Below, piece by piece: positions 15,837 to 23,927 of a stretch of 32,273 nucleotides of DNA. A program made the position numbers and the translations under genes. Origin of the DNA: RFPW01 sp040401595 (lineage in GTDB: Bacteria; Pseudomonadota; Gammaproteobacteria; Burkholderiales; Burkholderiaceae_E). Where the stretch lies: contig JBBAOE010000029.1 of the NCBI GenBank assembly GCA_040401595.1, positions 1 to 32,273 on the forward strand, in the 5' to 3' direction. Every line of letters starts with the position of its first letter. The first letter of the stretch is position 1. The notes beneath the pieces are model-generated. The model ran no database searches. It was not told where the DNA came from and was given only the letters and a program-made list of their open reading frames with translations.

Positions 15837-16568
15837 TTATGACCTGAAATCACTCTCTTTTGCCAAGGCGCGAAGGCGCAGGATAGCCTGGGTGTGAATT
15901 TGCGAGATGCGACCCGGGGTGAGGTCGAGCACTTTGGCGACCTCGCGAAAGGTCAGACCTTCCTGATAGTGCAGCGACATCACCATGGCCTCGCGTTCTG
16001 GCAGCTGGCGCAGCAGTCCAGCCAGTTGGCGCTCCTCATCGCGGCGCTCCATCAGGCTTTGTGGGGTTTCTTCCTCGGCGAGCAGGTCTTCGTGGTTTGC
16101 GCTGCCCTCATCGTCGTCGTTACCGTACTGGATCGAGACCGCATCGGTCAGCAGTGCGCGATACTCGTCGAGCGTCATGGCCATCGCAGTCGCGATTTCG
16201 CCATCTTCGGGTTGGCGTCCGAGTTCGTGCGACAGGCGGCGTACGCATTCTTCGAGGTCGCGGATTCGATCGCGGACGTGGCGCGGCAGCAAATCGGTCT
16301 GGCGCAGGCCGTCGATCATCGAACCGCGAATGCGCATGCGAGCATAGACTTCAAACGGCACGCCGTCCTGCGCCTGATAGCGCTGGATGGCGTCGTTGAG
16401 CCCGATGAGGCCGAACTGCATCAGATCATCGAGCTCGATGCTGGGTGGCAGTCGACTGGCCAGATGGCCAGCAATTCTTCTGACCAGCGGCAGGTGCGAG
16501 CGGATCAGCGATTCCTTCTGGTCAAGCCGGTAGGCTGAATGGGGGCTGAGTTTGCCGGGGGCCCTCAT
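15837..16568 (-). CDS. fliA: FliA, flagellar sigma factor 28
   Basis: A 243-residue sigma-28. Region 2 is seen as LIRSHLPLVRRIAGHLASRLPPSIELDDLMQFGLIGLNDAIQRY…VPFEVYARMRIRGSMIDGLRQTDLLPR (core binding and -10 recognition). Region 3 follows, and region 4 ends with PEREAMVMSLHYQEGLTFREVAKVLDLTPGRISQIHTQAILRLR (-35 recognition helix-turn-helix). It directs RNA polymerase to late flagellar promoters such as the one proposed before fliC here, and is held by FlgM. Its ATG overlaps the flhG stop codon in ATGA, so translation is coupled. Confidence 0.96.
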   Translation of the reverse strand: MRAPGKLSPHSAYRLDQKESLIRSHLPLVRRIAGHLASRLPPSIELDDLMQFGLIGLNDAIQRYQAQDGVPFEVYARMRIRGSMIDGLRQTDLLPRHVRDRIRDLEECVRRLSHELGRQPEDGEIATAMAMTLDEYRALLTDAVSIQYGNDDDEGSANHEDLLAEEETPQSLMERRDEERQLAGLLRQLPEREAMVMSLHYQEGLTFREVAKVLDLTPGRISQIHTQAILRLRALAKESDFRS

Positions 16569-17395
16569 TGCTCGCCAGTGAGCGCCGTCGCCATCGTTCG
16601 ATACGCGCCGACCGGGAACGAGGTGCTCTCGTCGATGTCGGGCTCGGCGATGCCGTTGAGCATCGCGTTGAGGTCGGCGGTGCGCACCCAGCCCATCATT
16701 GCGAGCGGTTGTTGAAGGTGTTCGAGCGATTTGCGCTCCAGGAGGTTGTAGGCTGCTTGGGCCTGCGCCTCACTCTCTCCGCCCACCACCAGAATGGGGA
16801 TCGGCACGCCGGTGTAGGTGACCGAGAGTTCGCGCACGTTGATGAGTGTTTTTTTCATCGACTCGGGAACCGTACTGGTCAAGAGCATGCAGCGCGGCTC
16901 GCCGCCGAACAAGCGCATCACATCCCGATCGATTTTTTGCGTGACCGTGAGGATCAAATCGACTTCCAGGCTCGAGCGCGCCACCGACTGGGGGACGGTG
17001 ATGGGCTGGCGGGTGAGCCGCCGCCGCAATAGTCCTTGCAGTTTTGCGCCGGCTGAAAACCAGAAACGTTCCGATACCCGAGAGGCGACTTTTTCCAGCG
17101 GCACGGTGCCGGTCAGCGCTTGCGAGACGTCGTATCGAACTTTATTAAAATGTCTCTGATCAAAACGATCGCCGAGCGGCACCTGGTCGACAAACAGCAG
17201 GCGTTTGCCCTCACGCAGCATCAGGTGGGCCACGCCGATGCCGGCTGTGACAGAGGCGTCGGCCTGCAGCGAAGAAACAATGACAAAGGTTGGGATGGCC
17301 CCACCGTCGCCAAAAATCTTGCGTAAGCCGTCCGCCTGGTCTTTCCCGCGGAGAGATTCGACGGCATCAGAAATATTTGGGGTCACGTCAGTCAT
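16565..17395 (-). CDS. flhG: FlhG/FleN-like MinD-family protein with a lost Walker A motif
   Basis: A 276-residue protein in the flhG slot between flhF and fliA. The N terminus has KDQADGLRKIF (18-28), matching the DQAxxLR helix by which FlhG stimulates the FlhF GTPase. The following strand, normally VxSGKGGVGKT, reads FVIVSSLQADASVT (37-50), with no glycine-rich loop and no Walker A lysine. The MinD fold is otherwise traceable (GVAHLMLREGKRLLFVDQVPLGDR, then VDLILTVTQ). ATP-dependent dimerisation and membrane cycling as known for FlhG are therefore unlikely. The ATG of MTDVTPN is chosen; upstream codons in the frame shadow flhF. The gap from flhF is 11 bases and the end overlaps fliA. Confidence 0.75.
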   Translation of the reverse strand: MTDVTPNISDAVESLRGKDQADGLRKIFGDGGAIPTFVIVSSLQADASVTAGIGVAHLMLREGKRLLFVDQVPLGDRFDQRHFNKVRYDVSQALTGTVPLEKVASRVSERFWFSAGAKLQGLLRRRLTRQPITVPQSVARSSLEVDLILTVTQKIDRDVMRLFGGEPRCMLLTSTVPESMKKTLINVRELSVTYTGVPIPILVVGGESEAQAQAAYNLLERKSLEHLQQPLAMMGWVRTADLNAMLNGIAEPDIDESTSFPVGAYRTMATALTGEQ

Positions 17396-17406
17396 CAGAG
17401 TCGACT

Positions 17407-19116
17407 CTATTTTCTTGCCCACGCATCCAGGTTGTCTGCAATAAGCGTTGGGATGTGTTCGTCCAGCGGCGTGCTGCCCATAATCGTCGCCTTCACGCGC
17501 AGGCTTCGGTGTACCAGATAACCGGTGTTGGGAACATGAAGATCCTCGGGCACGCGCTGGCCATTGGCCATAAACAACACTGGCAGCTGATGGCGGATCA
17601 CGCATTCGACCATCGGGGCCAAGCTTACAGCCTCATCGAGTTTGGTCAGTACGACACCCCAGAAGGGTTCTTGGCCGAGCGCCTGGCGATAGGTCTCGTA
17701 GACGTCGTCAAGCGTGTGCAAACCGGTGGTGGCACTGACAACGAGAATACGTTTGAGATGCTGGCGGCCTTCGGCGAGCAGGCTCAGTTGCTCGATCATC
17801 AGTTGGTCGCGCTGCCCCATCCCTGCAGTGTCGAGTAGCACGACGTGCTTGCGCGAAAGCTCTTCGAGCTTGTGCGCGAGGTCGGCGCCATCGCGCACCG
17901 AAGTGATCGTTAAACCAAGAATCTTCGCGAAAACTTTCAGTTGTTCCTGAGCGCCGATTCGGTAGGTGTCGGTCGTGAGCAACGCGACCCGCGAACGGCC
18001 AAATCGCAGCACGCAGCGCGCCGCCAGTTTGGCCACCATCGTGGTCTTGCCGACCCCGGTGGGGCCGATAAACGCATACACGCCGCCGTCATCGATCGAG
18101 CCCACGACGTCGAGCGTGCGCAGGTCGGCTTTGAGGCGTTCCTGCATCCAGAGTACGGCCGCTGGAAGATGCGGTTGCTCGGGCATTTCCGCCACCAGGC
18201 TGCTGGCGAGGCCGGCAGAGAACCCGGCGGCAAACATTTGCTTGAGCAATTCGGCGCGCACGGGCGTGTCGGTCGTCATCGCGGCGGCGACGCTGTGGGC
18301 CACGTGGGTTTGTAAGAGACGCTTCACTTCAGCCAAGTCGCGCGCAAATTCGAGCGTCTGGGCTTCGTTGCCCGGCACGGATTGGTTTTGCCACGGATCG
18401 GGTGCGTTTGCACGGGTGGCCAGCGCAGGCGCGTGTTGGGGTGTTGGCGCTGCGTTGGGGGTGTGTTCAAACGCGGCTGCCGCCGGACGTGCAAGCGGGG
18501 ACTCCTCGGTTTCGAGGTTGGCATCGCGCTCACCCAGCGACTTGCGCGCGCGCGGGGACTCCGCCGGGGGGTAAACCGGGTTGCGGCGGCGGTCGCGGTC
18601 GCTGCGTTGCGATACATTGGCGATCACCAACTCGTGATTCACACCGCTGCCAAGGGGTCGATTGGCAGGCTGATCTTCTTCGAGGCGGCGTTGCCGGGCC
18701 ATGACGCTGGACCCCGGCGCGCGCGGGCGTACGGTGGCGCTGCTCGCGATCGGCGCGGTTTCGGCGCTAGCTGCGCGCGAGCGGGTGTTGGCCTGGCGGG
18801 CGCCGCTGGCGCTGCGGCCACCTTCAGCACTGCTGGCGCGACCTCTGGCTAATGGCGGGGCTTCACTGGCGACGCGCGGGCTGGCTGGCATGGGCAGGGC
18901 GGCGAACGGTGCGCCTTCGCTGTTCGGGGCCACGACTGAGCGTTCACCGGACATGCTGGCCAAGTCTTCGGGACGGATGGCGACGATCTCAACGCCGTCA
19001 TCGACTTCCCGATTGGACAGCACAACGGCCTCGGGACCTAACTCGAGGCGGATTTGTTTGAGAGCATCGGCGGGATTTTGGGCTACGTAACGGCGCGGAC
19101 CCATAGCGAATTCCAA
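17407..19116 (-). CDS. flhF: FlhF, SRP-family GTPase for flagellar placement
   Basis: A 569-residue FlhF. The B domain (about 5-50, RYVAQNPADALKQIRLELGPEAVVLSNREV) is followed by a long, disordered Ala/Pro/Arg/Ser linker (60-250), an N domain, and a G domain with GPTGVGKTT (351-359), the DTYRIGAQEQL switch (about 383-393), DTAGMGQRD (429-437) and the TKLDEA specificity motif. It recruits the first flagellar parts to the membrane site in its GTP-bound dimer, and FlhG helps turn it over. It is longer than usual (about 430-500) because of the linker. It lies 13 bases after flhA and 11 before flhG on the same strand. A Met five codons in is an alternative start. Confidence 0.95.
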   Translation of the reverse strand: MEFAMGPRRYVAQNPADALKQIRLELGPEAVVLSNREVDDGVEIVAIRPEDLASMSGERSVVAPNSEGAPFAALPMPASPRVASEAPPLARGRASSAEGGRSASGARQANTRSRAASAETAPIASSATVRPRAPGSSVMARQRRLEEDQPANRPLGSGVNHELVIANVSQRSDRDRRRNPVYPPAESPRARKSLGERDANLETEESPLARPAAAAFEHTPNAAPTPQHAPALATRANAPDPWQNQSVPGNEAQTLEFARDLAEVKRLLQTHVAHSVAAAMTTDTPVRAELLKQMFAAGFSAGLASSLVAEMPEQPHLPAAVLWMQERLKADLRTLDVVGSIDDGGVYAFIGPTGVGKTTMVAKLAARCVLRFGRSRVALLTTDTYRIGAQEQLKVFAKILGLTITSVRDGADLAHKLEELSRKHVVLLDTAGMGQRDQLMIEQLSLLAEGRQHLKRILVVSATTGLHTLDDVYETYRQALGQEPFWGVVLTKLDEAVSLAPMVECVIRHQLPVLFMANGQRVPEDLHVPNTGYLVHRSLRVKATIMGSTPLDEHIPTLIADNLDAWARK

Positions 19117-19129
19117 TTAAACGAACAGT

Positions 19130-21154
19130 TTAGGCCGGCTTTTGGCAAATGACAGTTTCAAACTTAACTTTTGTCGTCGGTGGAATTTCGGACATCGCGA
19201 CCACCGAGATTTGCGGCGCGACGCGTTTGAGAATTTGTGCGACCGTCGTTCGCGTCGCGGTCGAAGCCAGCACGACGGCCGCCAGCCCAGCGCTCTCGAG
19301 CTTGTTGGCCGCTTCGAGCGCCTGCTCACCCAGGAATTTCACTAGCCCGGGCTCCAGCGCACCATCGCTGGCGACCGGTGCACCACCCAGGGCCTCTTCA
19401 ATAATTCGCTCGAAATCGGGATGGACTGCGGCGACACGCAACTCATCTTCGTCGCCCATGAGATCTTTCAGGATCGTGCGCGATAAACGCTGGCGCACGG
19501 GCACCAGTAATCCGATCGGATCTTGCGTTCGTCCGATATGTTCGCCAATCGTCTCGAGCACGGTTCGAACGTCGCGCACCGGCACGTTTTCGGTCAGCAG
19601 CAGTTGCAGAACTTTCTGCAGGATTCCGAGCTGAACCACTTTGGGCACCAGATCGTCGACCAGCTTCGGGAAGCGCGATTTGACGTGTTCGAGGAGCTCC
19701 TGGGTTTCCTGGCGGCCCAGGAGTTCGTGGGCGTGCTCGCGCAGTAGCTTGTCGATGTGGGTGGCGATGACCACGGCGGGCTCGACCACGGTGTAGCTGC
19801 GGGCGATCGCTTTCTCGCGCTCGCCCTTGGCAATCCAGTAAGCCGGCAGGCCATAGGTCGGGTCGTTGGCGCGAATCCCGCTCAGCTTAACGGCGTCCGG
19901 CCCCGGCTCAATGGCAAGCAGCAGGTCGGGATACACCGTGCCGCGGCCGACTTCAGCGCCGTAAACCAGCAGGCGATAGACCTCATTCGGGAGGTCCAAG
20001 TTGTCGCGGATGTGCACGACCGGGACTAAAAAGCCGATGTCGCCGACAAAGCGTTTACGGATTGCGGTAATCCGCTGGACGAGGTCCGACCCATCGGCTC
20101 GGTCCACCAGCGGCACCAGTCGGAATGCGAGCTCGAGCGTGAGCGGATCCACCACCGGTACGTCGGCCCACTCGACCGTTTCAACCGGCTTCGATTCGAC
20201 ACTCGCGCGCCGCGTCGCTTCTTGCGCCCGGGCGCGGCCAATGCCCCAGGCGAGGCCGCCAAAGGTGAGCGCGAGCGCTGCAAAGGCAAAGTGCGGCATG
20301 CCGGGAATCACAGCCATCAGGCCCAGCACTGCGGCAGTTAGCCACAGGACGATGCCGTTGTCTTTCAGCTGATCGCCAATTTGCTGTTGGAAGTCGCGGT
20401 CGGTGGCCACGCGCGTCACGACGATGCCGGCCGCGGTGGAGATGATGAGCGCGGGCACTTGGGCCACCAGTCCATCGCCAATCGAAAGCAGGGTGTACGC
20501 CTTGGCAGCGGCGCCGATATCGAGGTTGTGCTGCATGACTCCGACCAGGAGGCCGCCAACGATGTTGACCAGCACAATCACGATGCCGGCGATCGCATCG
20601 CCGCGCACAAACTTCGATGCACCGTCCATCGAACCAAAAAAATCGGCCTCCTGTTGGACCTGTTTGCGCCGTTTTTTGGCCTCGGCTTCGCCGATCAAAC
20701 CGGCATTCAGGTCAGCATCCACGGCCATTTGCTTGCCGGGCAATGAATCTAGGGTGAAGCGCGCGCTCACTTCGGCGACGCGCCCAGCACCCTTCGTGAT
20801 CACGGCAAAGTTGATGACGGTTAGAATAATGAATACGATGATCCCGACCACGTAGTTGCCGCCAATCAGGAACTCCCCGAAGGCTTCAATGACCTTGCCG
20901 GCAGCGTCGGGCCCCGAGTGACCGTGCAGGAGCACGACCCGGGTGGATGCGACGTTGAGGCTCAGGCGCAGAAGGGTCGTGAGCAGCAACAGAGTGGGGA
21001 AAGAAACAAACTCGAGGACCTCCCGAATCCGCATTGCCGAAATCAAAATGGCAACCGAAACCCCGATATTGAGAACGAAGAAAAGGTCCAGTAAAGGGGT
21101 CGGAATCGGCAGAACCATCAGCGCCAACAGCGCGAGGACTATGACCGGTGTCAC
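19130..21154 (-). CDS. flhA: FlhA, flagellar type III export gate protein
   Basis: At least 674 residues. About eight transmembrane helices occupy the first 310 residues, with the FHIPEP-family signature (VSFPTLLLLTTLLRLSLNVASTRVVLLHGHSGPDAAGKVIEAFGEF…VITKGAGRVAEVSARFTLDSLPGKQMAVDADLNAGLI…DFFGSMDGASKFVRGD). A large cytoplasmic domain (about 340-674) docks chaperone-substrate complexes. It forms the nonameric gate of the export apparatus. The first canonical codon (GTG) lacks a ribosome site and begins at the very edge of helix 1. In-frame sequence upstream (RLTSLPQLVT) looks like the usual FlhA N terminus and follows a GGAG site, but begins with AUC at 21194-21196, so the true protein may be 14 residues longer. 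Confidence 0.95.
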   Translation of the reverse strand: MTPVIVLALLALMVLPIPTPLLDLFFVLNIGVSVAILISAMRIREVLEFVSFPTLLLLTTLLRLSLNVASTRVVLLHGHSGPDAAGKVIEAFGEFLIGGNYVVGIIVFIILTVINFAVITKGAGRVAEVSARFTLDSLPGKQMAVDADLNAGLIGEAEAKKRRKQVQQEADFFGSMDGASKFVRGDAIAGIVIVLVNIVGGLLVGVMQHNLDIGAAAKAYTLLSIGDGLVAQVPALIISTAAGIVVTRVATDRDFQQQIGDQLKDNGIVLWLTAAVLGLMAVIPGMPHFAFAALALTFGGLAWGIGRARAQEATRRASVESKPVETVEWADVPVVDPLTLELAFRLVPLVDRADGSDLVQRITAIRKRFVGDIGFLVPVVHIRDNLDLPNEVYRLLVYGAEVGRGTVYPDLLLAIEPGPDAVKLSGIRANDPTYGLPAYWIAKGEREKAIARSYTVVEPAVVIATHIDKLLREHAHELLGRQETQELLEHVKSRFPKLVDDLVPKVVQLGILQKVLQLLLTENVPVRDVRTVLETIGEHIGRTQDPIGLLVPVRQRLSRTILKDLMGDEDELRVAAVHPDFERIIEEALGGAPVASDGALEPGLVKFLGEQALEAANKLESAGLAAVVLASTATRTTVAQILKRVAPQISVVAMSEIPPTTKVKFETVICQKPA

Positions 21155-21184
21155 CAGCTGAGGCAGCGAGGTTAGACGGGGGGC

Positions 21185-21212
21185 TAAACGTTCGATGGTG
21201 GTTCTCCGTTAA
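21185..21212 (+). promoter_or_regulatory. Sigma-28 (FliA) promoter of fliC
   Basis: TAAACGTT at 21185-21192 matches the -35 TAAAGTTT (6 of 8), and TCCGTTAA at 21205-21212 matches the -10 GCCGATAA (6 of 8). The gap is 12 bases, against the usual 11. Transcription would begin about 21219, giving a leader of about 40 bases before the fliC start. The promoter overlaps the 5' end of the divergent flhA. Confidence 0.6.
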
Positions 21213-21257
21213 ATGGAGGAGCCCGGAGGCGGGCGAATCTCAAATCTGGAGCTAATG

Positions 21258-22076
21258 ATGGGTGCATATCTTTACACAAACACTGCTTCCTTGTCCGCGC
21301 AGCGTGGACTGCAAAAGAGCCAAGAGCTCCTGAAGCAAAACACCGAGCGTCTGTCGAGCGGTAAGCGCGTTAACTCTTCGCGTGACGACGCTGCTGGCGT
21401 GGGTATCGCCAAGCGCTTCGAAGGTAACGTCCAGGGCATCCGGCAGGGTGTTCGCAACGCCAACGACGGCCAGGCAATGGCGATCGCCGGCGAATCAGTG
21501 CTCGAGCAGATGGCTCAAATGGCGCTGCGCATTCGCGAAGTCGCTGTTCAGTCAGCCAACGGCACCTACGCCACCAGCGACCGTAAGAACCTCGACAGCG
21601 AAGTGCAGTCGCTGGTTTCCCAGATTCAGGACTTGGCGAAAAACTCCAAGTACAACGGTTCGACTCTGCTGGGCGGTAGCTTCTCGAAAGCAATCCAGTA
21701 TTCAGACGAAGTGTCGGGCCAGTTCACGATCCAGCAGTCGATCGCGTTGACGAACGTAACTGCACTGGCAGGCGCGTTCAACGTGACCCAATCTGCGGGC
21801 GCGATGACCACCATTAAGGGCGTTGATTCGCTGCTGACCAAGATTGCCAGTGCGCGTTCCAATTTCGGTAAGGCCGCTGTGCGTTTGGGTTATGTTGCCG
21901 AGGCGCAGTCGTCGCTGGCCGAAGCCATCGACGGTGCACGTTCACGCATCGAAGATACCGACTATGCGCAGGAAACCGCTGCGATGACCCGCAACCAGAT
22001 CCTCCAGCAAGCCGCAACGGCCGCTCTGGCGCAAGCCAATGCGATGCCGAACGTCATCCTGAGCCTGATCAAGTAA
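21258..22076 (+). CDS. fliC: Flagellin FliC (short, core domains only)
   Basis: A 272-residue flagellin. The N-terminal D0/D1 helices show NTASLSAQRGLQKSQELLKQNTERLSSGKRVNSSRDDAAGVGIAKRF…RNANDGQAMAIAGESVLEQMAQMALRIREVAVQSANGT, and the C-terminal D1/D0 reads RIEDTDYAQETAAMTRNQILQQAATAALAQANAMPNVILSLIK. Between them only about 100 residues remain, so the surface-exposed D2/D3 domains of enteric flagellins are missing, as in other minimal flagellins. Ser/Thr residues in the middle are potential sites for pseudaminic acid. Of two adjacent ATG codons, the second is 6 bases from GGAG and gives MGAYLYTN, preferred. The opening MGAYLY differs from the common MAxxINTN. It is divergent from flhA. Confidence 0.95.
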   Translation: MGAYLYTNTASLSAQRGLQKSQELLKQNTERLSSGKRVNSSRDDAAGVGIAKRFEGNVQGIRQGVRNANDGQAMAIAGESVLEQMAQMALRIREVAVQSANGTYATSDRKNLDSEVQSLVSQIQDLAKNSKYNGSTLLGGSFSKAIQYSDEVSGQFTIQQSIALTNVTALAGAFNVTQSAGAMTTIKGVDSLLTKIASARSNFGKAAVRLGYVAEAQSSLAEAIDGARSRIEDTDYAQETAAMTRNQILQQAATAALAQANAMPNVILSLIK

Positions 22077-22113
22077 TTGATTCAGGGTTGAGGTAGGGCT
22101 TGGTTTGAGATTC

Positions 22114-22142
22114 ACCCGGCTGGCGACAGCTGGCCGGGTTTG
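22114..22142 (+). terminator. Hairpin after fliC, probable terminator
   Basis: ACCCGGC (22114-22120) pairs with GCCGGGT (22133-22139), with further inner pairing possible (GGC…GCT), followed by only three T residues. It starts 37 bases after the fliC stop. The short T-run makes it a weak terminator that would allow some read-through to flaG. Confidence 0.5.
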
Positions 22143-22148
22143 GCTAGT

Positions 22149-22178
22149 CCCTCTGTGTTGACGGAGGGGCGGCTTTTT
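22149..22178 (+). terminator. Second weak hairpin with T-run before flaG
   Basis: CCCTCTG and CGGAGGG form a 7-bp stem (one G-U pair) around TGTTGA. Five T residues follow, but after a 5-base offset (GCGGC). It could add to fliC termination or just be chance pairing. Confidence 0.35.
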
Positions 22179-22207
22179 CGAGGATTGTTACAAAAAAGGG
22201 GAGCATT

Positions 22208-22564
22208 ATGACAAGCTCAGTGCAGGGTGCAAACCCAAGTCTGGCCACGAACCAGGCCCCGCGATCAGTGCCGATCGTTTCCCAGTCTGCTGGCCTTAGC
22301 CAAGGAGCAAGCAGCGGTACGCAAATGATCGAGCAGAAGGCACGGGACTCGGTTGAGACAGCCGCCAAGCTGATCGACGGATTCGTTAAAGACACCGGCC
22401 GTAGTCTGGATTTCCGGTTCGACGAATCGAGCGGTAAGCAAATCGTTCGCGTGACCAACCCGCAGACGGGTGAGACTGTGCGGCAAATTCCGAGCGAAGA
22501 GGCTGTACAATTGGCACGGTCGCTCAATTACCTGCAGAGCGTTCTCGTTTCAGCGAAGGCCTGA
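22208..22564 (+). CDS. flaG: FlaG family protein
   Basis: A 118-residue FlaG. The N-terminal half is polar and probably disordered; the C-terminal half is the conserved FlaG domain: FVKDTGRSLDFRFDESSGKQIVRVTNPQTGETVRQIPSEEAVQLARSL. FlaG lies between flagellin and cap genes in many polarly flagellated bacteria and affects filament length or stability. It has a strong GGGGAG ribosome site. The next gene, fliD, starts 39 bases downstream. Confidence 0.92.
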   Translation: MTSSVQGANPSLATNQAPRSVPIVSQSAGLSQGASSGTQMIEQKARDSVETAAKLIDGFVKDTGRSLDFRFDESSGKQIVRVTNPQTGETVRQIPSEEAVQLARSLNYLQSVLVSAKA

Positions 22565-22603
22565 GCGTTTGCTCGGGTCTGCTCAATTTTAGGCGGCGTC
22601 CTC

Positions 22604-23476
22604 GTGGCTGTTTCTGCTCTATCCTCATTATCCACTGGCGGTGGGATGTTCGAGGTTGCCAAAGTCGTCGATCAGTTGATGACGATTGAGAACGCGCCGC
22701 TCAACAAACTGAACGCGAAGGTCGAGTCCAAGCAGATCGTGCTCGATTCGGTCGGGCTGCTGAAAAAGTCAGTGCAGACGCTGACTTCAGATCTCAAAGC
22801 GTTGGAAAACTACGGCAACTTCTCTTCCAACGACGACATCAAGGCGGTCTTACAGCGCGTGGCTGATTCGTTCACCGAAGTAAACCAGGGGATTGTCGAA
22901 GCCGCCGGTATCAAGCTGGTCAAGGGAAAGTACACTTCGGGCGCGTTGACTGGCGATTCGTTGGTCGCGACTCTGAAGAAAGTCTTGTCCGACGCTTGGT
23001 TTGGCGGTGTCGATTTTACGTCCGATCTTCAGGATAATGGGTCTCCGCAGGCTCCGTACTCGACCGCGACGCCAAAAAACCTTGTTTTCAGCGAACTGGG
23101 ACTCAGCCGTGCGTCCGACGGCACGGTGACATTCGATTCGGCGCGCTTCAACAAGATGGCCACGCGGATTGATTTGGTGTCCGCGTTCAACAAGGGCGCT
23201 TCGACAAAGCTCCACGCCGGGGTGCCGGGACAATATAACGGCTTGAATCATGCGGTGAATTTCGCCTCGGGGATTTTTTCGAGCCGGACCGACCAACTGA
23301 ACTCCGAACTTTACAAGCTGTCGGCACGGGTCGACGATCTCACGTCAAAACTGGCGGTTACCAAAGATCGATTGACGCAGCAGTACAGCCGATACAACGC
23401 GATCATTGCCCAGTTGCAAGGCTCAAACAATTACTTGGCCAGCTTTTTAGCGAGCCAGAATAAGAGCTTTGGGTAG
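22604..23476 (+). CDS. fliD: FliD, filament cap protein, unusually short
   Basis: A 290-residue FliD. The N terminus (AVSALSSLSTGGGMFEVAKVVDQLMTIENAPLNKLNAKVESKQIVLDSVGLLKKSVQTLTSDLKAL) and C terminus (SSRTDQLNSELYKLSARVDDLTSKLAVTKDRLTQQYSRYNAIIAQLQGSNNYLASFLA) are the conserved D0/D1 coiled-coil parts. The middle is only about 160 residues, whereas family members are usually about 400-660. Most of the D2/D3 head that forms the cap plate seems missing. It caps the growing filament and guides flagellin folding. GTG start; the ribosome site AGGCGG is weak. FliS begins at its end. Confidence 0.85.
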   Translation: MAVSALSSLSTGGGMFEVAKVVDQLMTIENAPLNKLNAKVESKQIVLDSVGLLKKSVQTLTSDLKALENYGNFSSNDDIKAVLQRVADSFTEVNQGIVEAAGIKLVKGKYTSGALTGDSLVATLKKVLSDAWFGGVDFTSDLQDNGSPQAPYSTATPKNLVFSELGLSRASDGTVTFDSARFNKMATRIDLVSAFNKGASTKLHAGVPGQYNGLNHAVNFASGIFSSRTDQLNSELYKLSARVDDLTSKLAVTKDRLTQQYSRYNAIIAQLQGSNNYLASFLASQNKSFG

Positions 23477-23912
23477 TTTGCGCGTGACTAACCGCACGGC
23501 CAAGGCGCGCTCGGGTTATTTACGCGTCCGCAACGAGGTTCTCACCAATTCGGGAACCCCAGGGCAACTCATCTTAATGGTATTCGACGCGCTGATTGAT
23601 AAATTGGTGCGCCTTGAGACCGCGCATGCGGAGCGCCAAGACGTCGAGGTCAGCAGTTTGATCCTGGCAGCCATGAAGCTGATCCAGTATGGCTTGCGCG
23701 ACGCAATCTCGTTTGAGCGGGGTGGCGACGTTGCGGCCCAACTCGACCGTACCTACTCGGTCTGGATGTTGTCACTTGAGTTTTTCGATTCCAAGCGCGA
23801 CATTGACAAAATTGTTGCCTTAACCGAATCGGTGCGCGGCGTCCGTGAGGCCTGGGATTCGGTATTCAGGTCGACCGAAGGGGGCGGTGTCGCGCGCCCC
23901 GCTAGCCTTTAG
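23469..23912 (+). CDS. fliS: FliS, flagellin export chaperone
   Basis: A 147-residue FliS, recognised by GYLRVRNEVLTNSGTPGQLILMVFDALIDKLVRLETA (about 17-53), which matches the family pattern of GxxxPxQLILMLFDGA. Helices with LILAAMKLIQYGLRDAIS and LDRTYSVWMLSLEFFDSKRDI follow. It binds the FliC C terminus to prevent cytoplasmic polymerisation and delivers it to FlhA. The start is uncertain: TTG (used here, overlapping the fliD stop by 8 bases), TTG three codons later, or GTG five codons later; none has a strong ribosome site. Confidence 0.85.
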   Translation: MGSLRVTNRTAKARSGYLRVRNEVLTNSGTPGQLILMVFDALIDKLVRLETAHAERQDVEVSSLILAAMKLIQYGLRDAISFERGGDVAAQLDRTYSVWMLSLEFFDSKRDIDKIVALTESVRGVREAWDSVFRSTEGGGVARPASL

Positions 23913-23927
23913 TCTCGCCGGGATTCG

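Noticed and set aside
17396..17605. Upstream extension of flhG
   Set aside because: These codons overlap the 3' end of flhF and show no MinD-family pattern before MTDVTPN.
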